A DNA stretch of 64,000 nt from positions 113,886 to 177,885 of the forward strand of contig NTJZ01000005.1 in NCBI GenBank assembly GCA_002457215.1. Direction: 5' to 3'. This DNA comes from OM182 bacterium MED-G28 (GTDB lineage: Bacteria > Pseudomonadota > Gammaproteobacteria > Pseudomonadales > Pseudohongiellaceae). A program made the translations under genes and the position numbers. The notes beneath the pieces were generated by a model. It was not told where the DNA came from, searched no databases, and saw nothing but the letters and a program-made list of their open reading frames with translations. This document shows positions 8,343 to 16,755 of this stretch, piece by piece; position 1 is the stretch's first letter, and the number at the start of each line of letters is the position of its first letter.

Positions 8343-9638
8343 CTAGACTTTATCGATTCGGAATGAATCAGATCCATTAATTTTGAATAACATAAAAGCC
8401 GACGCCAGATTGCACATAGCCATCGCTAGAAGTGCCATATTGTAATCGCCTGCGATATCATAGTAATAAGCTACTAGCACCGGACCCAAGGCCGACATCC
8501 CGAATGTAAATGGCATAGCAGTAGAGCGCACCGAACCAAGATAGCGCCTGCCGAAGAATGAAGCCCATATCACTTCCTGCAAAGGGAGAAGCCCTCCCCA
8601 ACCAACTCCCATAATGAGAAAACTCGCATAAATCAATATGTCCATTTGATTAGCTACGCTGAACACTATTAGCACGACTGAGCACCCGGTTATGGCCGCA
8701 CCAAGAGAAGCCAGTCGACTCGGGCTGTATTTATCAATTAGATCTCCCCAAAAAGGTTTGCTGATAAACGCCGGCACAGAGGCAATCGAAATCATTGTGG
8801 CTGCCACCTGCCTTGAATAACCTGCGTCTGTCATCAAAGGAATGGTTTGAATTAGCATCACAGTTATCGATATCTGAAACAAACCAAAAGCCAGAACTAG
8901 AAAATAGAAGCTAGAAGTTCTCATCGCCTGTGCTCTGGTCATGGATTTTTCAAAATCTGCTTTAGCGGCTTCACCGTCTCCCGCATCCATTTCAGCCTGA
9001 GATTTTCCATCGGGATGTAATTGATAATCTTCCGGACAGCGCCTGACAAAAGCCGACATCGGCAAAGTAACTAGAAAAGTAGCAATTCCCAATAGCTGCC
9101 AAGACTCGCGCCAGCCAAATATATCTACCATCCAGGTTGCAATAGGTGGCAGCAAGATTCCGCCCAGGGAAATTCCCATCCCTGCAATTGCAACCGCACG
9201 ACCTCTTCTTTCGACAAACCATTTCCCAAGAGTGACGTTTATTACAAGATTGCCTATTAGCGCCGCACCGATAGTGAGAATCAAACCATTGAGCAATAAC
9301 CACTGGAGCAAAGTGCTGATGCTGCCAAGGCTATAAACAGCCAATGCCAAGATAAATGAGCCAACAAAAATAAACGGACGACCCCCGTACCGATCGATAT
9401 GGGAGCCAATCACAAAGCCGGTGCATGCCATCACAACCTGGCCAATTGACCGAGAAGCGGTAAATTCTGCTCTAGTCCAACCAAATTCCTCGGTCATCGG
9501 GATCATGAACGAACCAACAACGTAATTCGCCATTCCAACCGCGAAAAATTGAGTAATAAATCCAGCCAGAACGATCCAATAGCCGTAATAGACTCGATTA
9601 GATGAGAAAGACAAAGGCAATGGTAATCCCGCCAACAA
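8343..9638 (-). CDS. MFS transporter, monocarboxylate/oxalate-formate antiporter-like
   Basis: Inner-membrane carrier of the major facilitator superfamily with about 12 TM helices in 431 residues. The cytoplasmic loop after TM2 has the DRYGGRPFIFVGS motif, and the N-terminal half resembles the MCT/OFA group (GYWIVLAGFITQFFAVG). A hydrophilic central loop follows TM6, near residues 205-230 (DGKSQAEMDAGDGEAAKADFEKS). The start is uncertain: only TTG codons (9638, 9635) precede the first TM helix, with no ATG. Substrate unknown. It is monocistronic, between tesA and a non-coding gap. Confidence 0.85.
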   Translation of the reverse strand: MLAGLPLPLSFSSNRVYYGYWIVLAGFITQFFAVGMANYVVGSFMIPMTEEFGWTRAEFTASRSIGQVVMACTGFVIGSHIDRYGGRPFIFVGSFILALAVYSLGSISTLLQWLLLNGLILTIGAALIGNLVINVTLGKWFVERRGRAVAIAGMGISLGGILLPPIATWMVDIFGWRESWQLLGIATFLVTLPMSAFVRRCPEDYQLHPDGKSQAEMDAGDGEAAKADFEKSMTRAQAMRTSSFYFLVLAFGLFQISITVMLIQTIPLMTDAGYSRQVAATMISIASVPAFISKPFWGDLIDKYSPSRLASLGAAITGCSVVLIVFSVANQMDILIYASFLIMGVGWGGLLPLQEVIWASFFGRRYLGSVRSTAMPFTFGMSALGPVLVAYYYDIAGDYNMALLAMAMCNLASAFMLFKINGSDSFRIDKV

Positions 9639-10153
9639 AAAGACCGGATTCTAATCTATCAAATTAGGATAGTATACAAACTTCATCGGAGCCTTTCTTA
9701 CCTGAGCTATTAATAAGATACCTGACCCTATAAAAAATACGCCATTAATATATAGCTTGTATTCTAGAAAGTACTATTGCATTAGAAGATTTACGCTGTC
9801 ATACCTACTAGAAAAATATTACCAGAACTCTACCAAATAGAGACGACCATAATGCTAGAGAGTCCGCTATGTGGAAGAGCTCTATCCCGATTCATCGCGG
9901 ACTTTTCGGGCGCTGAAGCCCACTTTTCTTATGTTAGAAAGACTAACATCTTAATTAAATAGAATTTTTATTGGAGCGCAAGCTAGCACTAGGCGAAGTG
10001 AACATTCTTCTTTAGACAAAGTAATACACTCCAAGAACGATTGATGGAAACATTTAGTACCGGACGGGATGTCTGCTATAAGAATAGTGACTAAGTATTT
10101 TTCAACCCTAGTCCAATCCCTGCAAATAGCTAATCTTTTTTTGTTATAGCACT
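9639..10153. other. Intergenic region, 515 bp
   Basis: The largest non-coding stretch, between the pdxJ stop and the start of the MFS gene, both on the minus strand. It is AT-rich. A perfect 7-bp inverted repeat ATGTTAG/CTAACAT with a 5-nt loop lies at 9931-9949. A GGGC/GCCC hairpin followed by ACTTTTCTT lies about 9908-9930. Neither has a convincing T tract for the genes on the minus strand. A minus-strand ORF (9951-10214) running into pdxJ looks spurious. Confidence 0.5.
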
Positions 10154-10882
10154 CTAAGAGCTGGTAATTGCCAAGTATTGACTTACAACTTTTTCCACAC
10201 CCTGCTCCAAACATTCAACTATTAATGCGTGACCAATGGACACTTCCAGGATATTCGGGATCATCAAAAAACGTTCAAGATTATGTAAATCGAGATCATG
10301 CCCTGCATTAATACCAATTCCTAGTTCTGTCGCTCGACATGCAGTATTCGCAAAAGCCCCCAATACTTTTTCTTCATTTTCGGTGGCGAAACTGGAAGCG
10401 AATTCTTCTGTATACAACTCGATACGTTTAGCGCCAACGACTAAGACCTCGTCAACGAAAGCTGGTACTGGATCCAAAAACAAGCTACTTCGAATTCCAG
10501 CAGAATGAATGTTGTCGAGCACTCCCTTTAGCAACTCGGCATTTTTTCCCACCTCCCAACCATGATCTGACGTCAGCTGGCCTGGCGTATCAGGAACTAA
10601 AGTGCACTGTGCAGGCTCCACAGACATTACTAGATCTAGAAACTCTTCTGATGGATAGCCTTCAATATTTAACTCGACCCAAGGTTGAGATTTTAGAAAT
10701 TCACTTAGATCCAGAACGTCTTGCCGAGTAATATGCCGCTCGTCTGGACGCGGATGAACAGTAATGCCTCGGACCCCTAATCCAATCAGGCGTTCAGCAA
10801 ATTCAACGACATTCGGATAATCTCGGCCGCGAGAATTTCTTAACCAAGCTATTTTGTTCAGGTTTACACTCAACATTGTCAT
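10154..10882 (-). CDS. pdxJ: Pyridoxine 5'-phosphate synthase
   Basis: Condenses 1-deoxy-D-xylulose 5-phosphate with 3-amino-2-oxopropyl phosphate to PNP in the DXP-dependent B6 pathway. It is a 242-residue TIM barrel. Conserved features are ITVHPRPDERHI (phosphate and catalytic His/Arg), the Glu of ELNIEGYP, LVPDTPGQLTSDHGW, and GINAGHDL near the C-terminus. The N-terminal motif reads NLNKIAWLRNSRG, not the NIDHIATLRNARG of E. coli, so the Asp-His pair is Asn-Lys. I recall this form from Bacteroidetes-like PdxJ, so function is probably intact. It is last in an operon bcp-hydrolase-pdxJ, 1 nt after the hydrolase stop. Confidence 0.93.
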   Translation of the reverse strand: MTMLSVNLNKIAWLRNSRGRDYPNVVEFAERLIGLGVRGITVHPRPDERHITRQDVLDLSEFLKSQPWVELNIEGYPSEEFLDLVMSVEPAQCTLVPDTPGQLTSDHGWEVGKNAELLKGVLDNIHSAGIRSSLFLDPVPAFVDEVLVVGAKRIELYTEEFASSFATENEEKVLGAFANTACRATELGIGINAGHDLDLHNLERFLMIPNILEVSIGHALIVECLEQGVEKVVSQYLAITSS

Positions 10883-10883
10883 C

Positions 10884-11669
10884 TTAGGTGTCCTTGGCTT
10901 GCAAAAAGTCTAATATAACCTTTTGCAGGACTTGTGGTTTTTCTACATGCAACCAATGACCAGCCTGCTTAATTATTTTCATGTTTGCATTAGGGAATAG
11001 TTGCAATATTTCTGCCTCATGTTTTGACTGAATATATTTTGAGATCGCTCCCTTTATGAATAATGTTGGCTTTGTAAAAGTCCCACCTTCCGAAGGCTTT
11101 TCTCTTAGCCTGGCGTAATTACTTTCTATAGACTCAAGATTTAAACACCACCCGTATTTACCTTCATTATTACGAACAAGGTTGGTAAGCACAAAATTTC
11201 TCGTTGCTTCATCCTCCACAAATTCAGCTAATAGCTGTTCTGCCTCTTTACGACTACTAATTTTATCAAGAGCCATGGCTTTCATACCTGAGATGATTTG
11301 CAAGTGCCCATCCGCTTTATCAGGATAGGTAATCGGTGCTATATCAACCACAATACATTTCTCGACTCTATCACTGTGAGTAAGCGCCAGTTCCATAGAA
11401 ACTTTGCCACCCATCGAATGGCCAATAAAATATCCGCTACTGATTTTGAGATGATCCATTAACTCGACCACATCATTTGCCATAATCGGATAATTAAACT
11501 GAGAGCCATGAAAGGACCCGCCATGGTTTCTTAGATCGACACCTATCACCGCAAAATGCTCAGACAAATTTTTGCTGTGCCAGCCCCAGTTGCTTAAACT
11601 ACCAAATAGCCCATGAAGAATAAGCAGAGGTGTCCCATTATTAGAATATTGTCGATAGTTGAGTAGCAT
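10884..11669 (-). CDS. Alpha/beta-fold hydrolase, YbfF-like esterase
   Basis: Probably a cytosolic esterase or thioesterase of the YbfF/ABHD11 group. The 261 residues carry the oxyanion motif HGLFGSLSNWG, DLRNHGGS, nucleophile elbow GHSMGG, DIAPITYP following the nucleophile region, and a C-terminal catalytic His in AGHWLHVEKP. No signal peptide is seen. It sits between bcp and pdxJ with gaps of 3 nt or less, so it is co-transcribed. The natural substrate is not apparent. Confidence 0.88.
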   Translation of the reverse strand: MLLNYRQYSNNGTPLLILHGLFGSLSNWGWHSKNLSEHFAVIGVDLRNHGGSFHGSQFNYPIMANDVVELMDHLKISSGYFIGHSMGGKVSMELALTHSDRVEKCIVVDIAPITYPDKADGHLQIISGMKAMALDKISSRKEAEQLLAEFVEDEATRNFVLTNLVRNNEGKYGWCLNLESIESNYARLREKPSEGGTFTKPTLFIKGAISKYIQSKHEAEILQLFPNANMKIIKQAGHWLHVEKPQVLQKVILDFLQAKDT

Positions 11670-11672
11670 CCT

Positions 11673-12146
11673 CTATTTAAGCGCTTTCAATATTTTAATA
11701 ACATCATCATGGTGGGTTTTTGTCCTCACTTTATCCATGATATGAATAAGTTTGCCTTTGTTGTCGATAACGAATGTTGTCCGAATGATACCCATGAATT
11801 CACGACCCATAAATTTTTTGAGCCCCCATATTCCGTATTTATCAGCAATTTCATGACCCTCATCTGACAAAAGTCTAAAATTTAAGTCCTCTTTATTCTC
11901 AAACTTCTTTAAACGAGACACCGGGTCAGGACTGAGGCCTAGGGCCACAGCACCAAGCTCAGCGAGTTCTTTTTTGCTATCTCTCAGACCGCATGCCTGG
12001 ACAGTACAACCAGGCGTCATAGCTTTCGGATAAAAATACAACACAATGTGATTCTTACCTTTAAAGTCTTTTAAACTAACTTTATTTCCGTTTTGGTCCC
12101 GCGCTGAAAATGCCGGTGCTGCACTTCCTATCTTTAATGCTGTCAT
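11673..12146 (-). CDS. bcp: Thiol peroxidase Bcp (PrxQ family)
   Basis: Thioredoxin-dependent peroxiredoxin that reduces H2O2 and organic hydroperoxides in the cytosol. At 157 residues it has the usual length. The peroxidatic and probable resolving cysteines are in TPGCTVQAC (C-x4-C), the signature of atypical 2-Cys Bcp. Other family features are VLYFYPKAMTPG and the FVIDNKGKLIH strand. It is first in the operon bcp-hydrolase-pdxJ and divergent from the cobB-like sirtuin gene. Confidence 0.95.
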   Translation of the reverse strand: MTALKIGSAAPAFSARDQNGNKVSLKDFKGKNHIVLYFYPKAMTPGCTVQACGLRDSKKELAELGAVALGLSPDPVSRLKKFENKEDLNFRLLSDEGHEIADKYGIWGLKKFMGREFMGIIRTTFVIDNKGKLIHIMDKVRTKTHHDDVIKILKALK

Positions 12147-12292
12147 ATCTCTTCCGCTCTAAAGCCATCTCGTTAGTATGAAAAGTCTACCGCAATTTGA
12201 GACTACATTCATATTTGTATAATCATTATCCTCTATCAATTATCCCTCATAATGCTTACCTTAAATTCTTATCTTTTGTTAACATCTATTAT

Positions 12293-12997
12293 ATGGAAAA
12301 ACCGAAAGCAATCGTCGTTTTGACCGGAGCAGGGATTTCAGCAGAGTCCGGGATAAAAACCTTTCGTGCCTCCGACGGACTATGGGAAAACCACCCAGTG
12401 GAAGAAGTCGCAACGCCCGAAGGATTTGAACGCAATCCACAATTAGTTTACGAATTTTACAATCAACGTCGACAACACTTATTAACTAAAGATGTTAAAC
12501 CCAATGCTGCGCACACAGCGCTTGCAAAGTTTGAGCATGAGTTTTCCGGGTCATTTCTTTTGGTAACACAAAACATTGATAATTTGCATGAACGTGCTGG
12601 TAGCAATAACCCTCTTCACATGCATGGCGAATTGTTGAAAATGCGCTGCCTAAACTCACAGATGGTTTTTGATATTCGCGAAAATTTCGATTATGACACT
12701 AAATGTCAATGCTGCCGCTCACCAGGAAACCTGCGGCCAAATGTCGTGTGGTTTGGTGAAATGCCCTTCCACATGCACCAAATCAATAATGCCTTAGAGG
12801 CTTGTGATTTATTTGTCGCCATCGGCACTTCCGGTAATGTCTACCCAGCATCGGGTTTTTCTCAAACAGCAAGAAACAGACGCGCTCATACCGTTGAACT
12901 AAACCTCGAGGCAACTGGCTCATCTTTTGATAGCCACTTATACGGAGCTGCAACCAAAGTCATCCCCAACTATTTCAAACAAATACTTGATTCATAA
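12293..12997 (+). CDS. cobB: NAD-dependent protein deacylase, CobB-type sirtuin
   Basis: Removes acetyl or succinyl groups from lysines using NAD+. From the ATG at 12293 (MEKPKAIVVLTGAGIS) it has 234 residues. Motifs: GAGISAESGIKTFR, TQNIDNLHERAG, catalytic His in HMHGEL, the zinc site with KMRC and KCQCC, and VVWFGEMP. The Tyr-x-x-Arg pair in FYNQRRQ matches the desuccinylase signature of class III sirtuins. The first zinc pair is incomplete, RCLNSQ instead of CxxC, as in E. coli CobB. An upstream in-frame start at 12197 would add 32 unsupported residues. It is divergent from bcp. Confidence 0.93.
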   Translation: MEKPKAIVVLTGAGISAESGIKTFRASDGLWENHPVEEVATPEGFERNPQLVYEFYNQRRQHLLTKDVKPNAAHTALAKFEHEFSGSFLLVTQNIDNLHERAGSNNPLHMHGELLKMRCLNSQMVFDIRENFDYDTKCQCCRSPGNLRPNVVWFGEMPFHMHQINNALEACDLFVAIGTSGNVYPASGFSQTARNRRAHTVELNLEATGSSFDSHLYGAATKVIPNYFKQILDS

Positions 12998-13069
12998 GCG
13001 AACACGAAAACACTTCAATTAGATCTAAGGTTTTACTACAGTCAAACTAGTGTGGAATACGGGAAACAC

Positions 13070-14209
13070 ATGTTTAGTAAAAAATCGAAAGGCCTTAGCG
13101 GCCTGCTCTTCACACTACTAATACTAGCGATCGTTGTTTATGTTGCTACAGGACCGCAGCAACCCGCTGCTGACTCCTCGTCTGCCAGCTGGTTACAAAG
13201 AGGCCCTTATTCCGTAGGGACCGCTGAATTTAATTTTGTTGATGATTCCAGGTCCACCAATGAAAACCGAGGTTTTGCGGGATCATCAAATCGCACACTA
13301 AAGACTTCGATTTGGTATCCACAAGATTTAGACGAGGCTCTTCCTCTGATAATTCACAGCCATGGAATAATGTCCCGAGGCAATGAATTAGCTAATGTGG
13401 CCGAGCGGCTTGCGTCTCATGGTTATGCTGTTGCTGCCGCCGATTACCCTTTGACCAATGGACAAACTCCAGGCGGCGCCAATGCCAGCGATGTTACAAA
13501 CCAACCGGCAGATGTGTCTTTTCTAATTGATTCAGTCCTCACCCTTAGCTTTGACGAAAAACCTTTTATTGGCTCTATTGATCCAAATCGCATTGGGCTC
13601 TCTGGTTATTCATTGGGCGGCTTAACAACGGTACTTGCTACCTATCACCCACGCTGGAGAGATCCGCGTGTTAAGGCATCACTCTCAATTGCTGGTCCCA
13701 TCAATGTATTTACATCCCGGTTTTATAAAACGAGTGACGTGCCCTTTCTCGGTATAAATGGAACCGCAGATGCTCTTATTGATTATGATACTAATGGCCT
13801 AATAATTCCGGAACGAATCACTAATGCCTCTCTGGTAACAATCGCTGGGGGCTCACATTTAGGCTTTCTGGCAATTGCAGATCCGATTTTTCGATTTATG
13901 CATAATCCCGACTCCATTGGCTGTCAAGCTGTACTTTCAGTTCTGGAAGACGGCACCGATGACGTGTTTGTATCCTTTGGCAGTGAATCTGATGGTGTTT
14001 TACTCGACCCAAACGTACCAACAATATGTGCCACTCTGCCGCCTAGAGAAGCAGCCCATCCTGGACGACAAACAATGATTTTAGAAATTGCGGTATTGGC
14101 ATTTTTTGAATCGGTATTTGGTGAAACAGAACCTATTCGCAGCGCAGCCAAGGAACAGCTAGAAATCTCACTCGCAGCAGATTTCGAAGAAGCGACCTTT
14201 ACTGATTAA
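13070..14209 (+). CDS. Membrane-anchored or exported alpha/beta hydrolase, dienelactone-hydrolase/PAF-AH-like
   Basis: The N-terminus has several Lys residues and then one hydrophobic helix ([16 protein letters not shown]), so the protein is exported or anchored in the inner membrane. The hydrolase domain has an oxyanion region [11 protein letters not shown] and nucleophile elbow GYSLGG (Ser about residue 181). The catalytic His is probably in GGSHLGF. The order resembles predicted dienelactone hydrolases (COG4188) and PAF acetylhydrolases. I chose the ATG at 13070, with GGGAA upstream, over the GTG at 13052. Its stop overlaps the convergent DUF255 gene in a shared TTAA. Substrate unknown. 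Confidence 0.82.
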   Translation: MFSKKSKGLSGLLFTLLILAIVVYVATGPQQPAADSSSASWLQRGPYSVGTAEFNFVDDSRSTNENRGFAGSSNRTLKTSIWYPQDLDEALPLIIHSHGIMSRGNELANVAERLASHGYAVAAADYPLTNGQTPGGANASDVTNQPADVSFLIDSVLTLSFDEKPFIGSIDPNRIGLSGYSLGGLTTVLATYHPRWRDPRVKASLSIAGPINVFTSRFYKTSDVPFLGINGTADALIDYDTNGLIIPERITNASLVTIAGGSHLGFLAIADPIFRFMHNPDSIGCQAVLSVLEDGTDDVFVSFGSESDGVLLDPNVPTICATLPPREAAHPGRQTMILEIAVLAFFESVFGETEPIRSAAKEQLEISLAADFEEATFTD

Positions 14210-16518
14210 AGCCGGAAAGAAAGCGTTGCCGGCAAAAGGCAGTTTTGATCATTGCAAAGCTGAACTTCACAGATTACCTCAGCACTAAAACTCAGTTGAT
14301 CCGTTGGTAATTGAGAGCGCTCTAGTCTTATTGTTATTGTTATGTCGGAGGCATAGATGGAGATTTCTTCACCATCAACTCCAGCTATTGTCTTATCAGA
14401 CTCGGGGTAATCAACTGATTTTATCACCCAGTGCTTCTCATTGTCTGACACATCCAGTGTCATCTCCTTATACTGCCCACTCGTAGTTTGTGGTGAAGTG
14501 ATATGCCATCCTTCTTCAATTTTAAGTGTAAAGGTTACTTGTTTAGTGCTTAGATCATTCGATGTTTTCTGTGCTGCTTGAATTTTCGCCAAACCACCTC
14601 CGACATATTGAGTAATTAACGAACTACTTTTATCGAAACTGGACAATTGCCGCAACATACTTGTGTGACTTACCGCATTGTCATTAATGTCGCCGATCAA
14701 GGAACCTATGCAACGTTCACATTTGATGCGATAAAACTCATAACCAACCCCATCACTACTAATCAATGCGCTCCTGTCTCGTAAACTAATTAGACAAGCC
14801 AAAGCTGTGCTTACAGGAGAGATCGTTGCACCATCACTAGCGCTCCGAGACCTGGTTAATTGTGGCCCTATTTGATTGCGGGGGCTTAGAAAAAAACCTT
14901 GGTGCTCGACATCCCAAAATTCATCTAGGCACACACGCATTAAAACATCTGCATTTTTTAAATACTGCGGCAATGAAGTCACATCAAACAACATAATCAA
15001 AGCTTCTATGAAATTAGCATAATCCTCAAGCTGGCCTTGTATTGCTGTTGTCTTATTTAGATAGATACGACTTAATTTTCCATCTCCATCAACGTTGCTA
15101 ACTTGGATTAATTGCGCAGCTTTCTCAGCCGCATCAATCCATTTCTCGTTTTGATAATAGCTCCCAGCTTGTGCAAGGGTTGAGATCATCGCTGCCGCCC
15201 AGGCGACAATAAGTTTGTCATCCCTTAAAGGGTGTATCCGTTCTTCGCGAACTTGATAGAGCTTCTGGAGAGTTCTATCGAGATCTTCAGAAAAATTTTC
15301 TCCATACTGTTTTGCATAATAGGAGAATGACTGGGACAAATTGAGAATATTAGAGCCTTCAAAATTTCCGTATTCAGTAGGGCCATACACGTCGACAATA
15401 AGGTTCGCTTCTTCGGTAGATAAATTTTCATGGAGTTCTGCTATTGTCCAGAGGAAAAATATACCTTCAGCTCCTTCGCTGTCAGCATCTGTGGCTGAAT
15501 AGAATCCGCCTTCAGGAAGCTGCATATCTCTTAGCACATAGTCCAAAGTTTGATAACAAATGCGCTTAAAAAATTCATTGCCAGTCAGTCGATAGGCCTG
15601 CAGATAAGCAAGTCCCAATTGTGACTGGTTGTAGAGCATTTTTTCAAAATGCGGCACCAGCCATTCTGCATCTACACTGTAACGATGAAAACCACCCGCT
15701 ACTTGATCGTAAATGCCTCCCCGCGCCATCGCATCTAAGCAGCGAATGGCAAACCCAGCGGCCTTGTCGTCTCTATTCCGAGTTGCTCGATCAAGCATGA
15801 AAAGCAGCAAGGGTTCCTGGGGGAATTTTGGCGCTCCAGCTAAACCACCTAAACTTCTATCCTCTCTTTGAAACAGCGCTTGACTGACATGGTCTTGGAT
15901 ATCCTTATCAATGCTCTCGGCTTGCTTCCGCTCACTTAGAATTCTATCAATCGCTTCACTTATTTGTGTTGCACTTGTTTCAAGCTCGGCATATTTTCCA
16001 GCCCATGCTTCACTAATTTGCTGTAATAGCTTCATGAACGCTGGAGGTGGAAAATAAGTAGCAGCAAAAAATGGCTTACCATCGCTCAATAAGAAGTTTG
16101 ACATAGGCCATCCACCATGACCTGACATGATTTGAACGCCAGTCATATATGCTTCATCAATATCAGGATACTGCTCGCGATCCATCTTGATGCTAATGAA
16201 AGATTCATTTAAAAGCCCTGCAATTTCGACATTATCGAAACTTTCAACTTCCATGACATGACACCAATGACAAGTCGAATAGCCAATTGATAAAAAAATT
16301 GGTTTGTTTTCCTGCTTTGCAACGTGGAAAGCTTCCGCTCCCCATGGATACCAATTCACAGGATTGTGAGCATGCTGTAAAAGGTAAGGAGAATCTTCTC
16401 TCACTAGTCGATTTATAAATATTGTCGAACCGTCATCAGTCAGATGTTCAGTTCGTTTGTCATAGGAGCCTTCCTTTTCAGCTTCTCGTGCGCGTAATTC
16501 CTGTTCTAGTTCTTGCAT
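14206..16518 (-). CDS. YyaL/SPATA20-type thioredoxin-domain protein with C-terminal DsbD-alpha-like domain
   Basis: From the ATG at 16518 the product has 770 residues. The N-terminal DUF255 thioredoxin-like domain carries [19 protein letters not shown] and the redox-type motif CHWC (Cys83, Cys86). The middle is the (alpha/alpha)6 barrel of the SPATA20/YyaL family with [17 protein letters not shown] and [10 protein letters not shown]. The last ~110 residues look like the DsbD N-terminal (alpha) fold, with GWHITSP and a closing [11 protein letters not shown] cysteine pair. Family members are often 600-700 residues and their activity is not well established. No signal peptide follows this start, so a cytosolic DsbD-alpha-like domain is odd. 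An upstream in-frame start (16641) adds 41 residues without a clear signal sequence. Confidence 0.85.
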   Translation of the reverse strand: MQELEQELRAREAEKEGSYDKRTEHLTDDGSTIFINRLVREDSPYLLQHAHNPVNWYPWGAEAFHVAKQENKPIFLSIGYSTCHWCHVMEVESFDNVEIAGLLNESFISIKMDREQYPDIDEAYMTGVQIMSGHGGWPMSNFLLSDGKPFFAATYFPPPAFMKLLQQISEAWAGKYAELETSATQISEAIDRILSERKQAESIDKDIQDHVSQALFQREDRSLGGLAGAPKFPQEPLLLFMLDRATRNRDDKAAGFAIRCLDAMARGGIYDQVAGGFHRYSVDAEWLVPHFEKMLYNQSQLGLAYLQAYRLTGNEFFKRICYQTLDYVLRDMQLPEGGFYSATDADSEGAEGIFFLWTIAELHENLSTEEANLIVDVYGPTEYGNFEGSNILNLSQSFSYYAKQYGENFSEDLDRTLQKLYQVREERIHPLRDDKLIVAWAAAMISTLAQAGSYYQNEKWIDAAEKAAQLIQVSNVDGDGKLSRIYLNKTTAIQGQLEDYANFIEALIMLFDVTSLPQYLKNADVLMRVCLDEFWDVEHQGFFLSPRNQIGPQLTRSRSASDGATISPVSTALACLISLRDRSALISSDGVGYEFYRIKCERCIGSLIGDINDNAVSHTSMLRQLSSFDKSSSLITQYVGGGLAKIQAAQKTSNDLSTKQVTFTLKIEEGWHITSPQTTSGQYKEMTLDVSDNEKHWVIKSVDYPESDKTIAGVDGEEISIYASDITITIRLERSQLPTDQLSFSAEVICEVQLCNDQNCLLPATLSFRL

Positions 16519-16755
16519 AGTCGACAAATCTTTCCTCGAACACTCAGTAGAATAAACTGGATTTATTGTAATTGTTTTACTGCTTAAGTTATAACAGCAA
16601 TAACTGAAATATAGCGTTCGCAACGCCCACTCAACCCGCATAAGTCAAGCAATTAAGAATAAATTCTGTAGCCCTTTGTTGCGCTATTGTGCTGGAGCAA
16701 AACCCCAGTAAATGCTACTTTCTCGACTAAACTTTGCTAAGGAGTCGAAAGACTT

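Noticed and set aside
9931..9949. Perfect inverted repeat ATGTTAG/CTAACAT as a terminator
   Set aside because: Short, AT-rich and not followed by a T tract on either strand; noted in the intergenic entry only.
9951..10214. Minus-strand 87-residue ORF in the gap after pdxJ
   Set aside because: It overlaps the pdxJ 3' end in another frame, is rich in Cys and Lys without any pattern, and has no ribosome-binding site that I can see.
16518..16641. Upstream start of the YyaL-like protein
   Set aside because: The extra 41 residues are hydrophobic/Cys-containing but not a good signal peptide, and the family begins near the later ATG.
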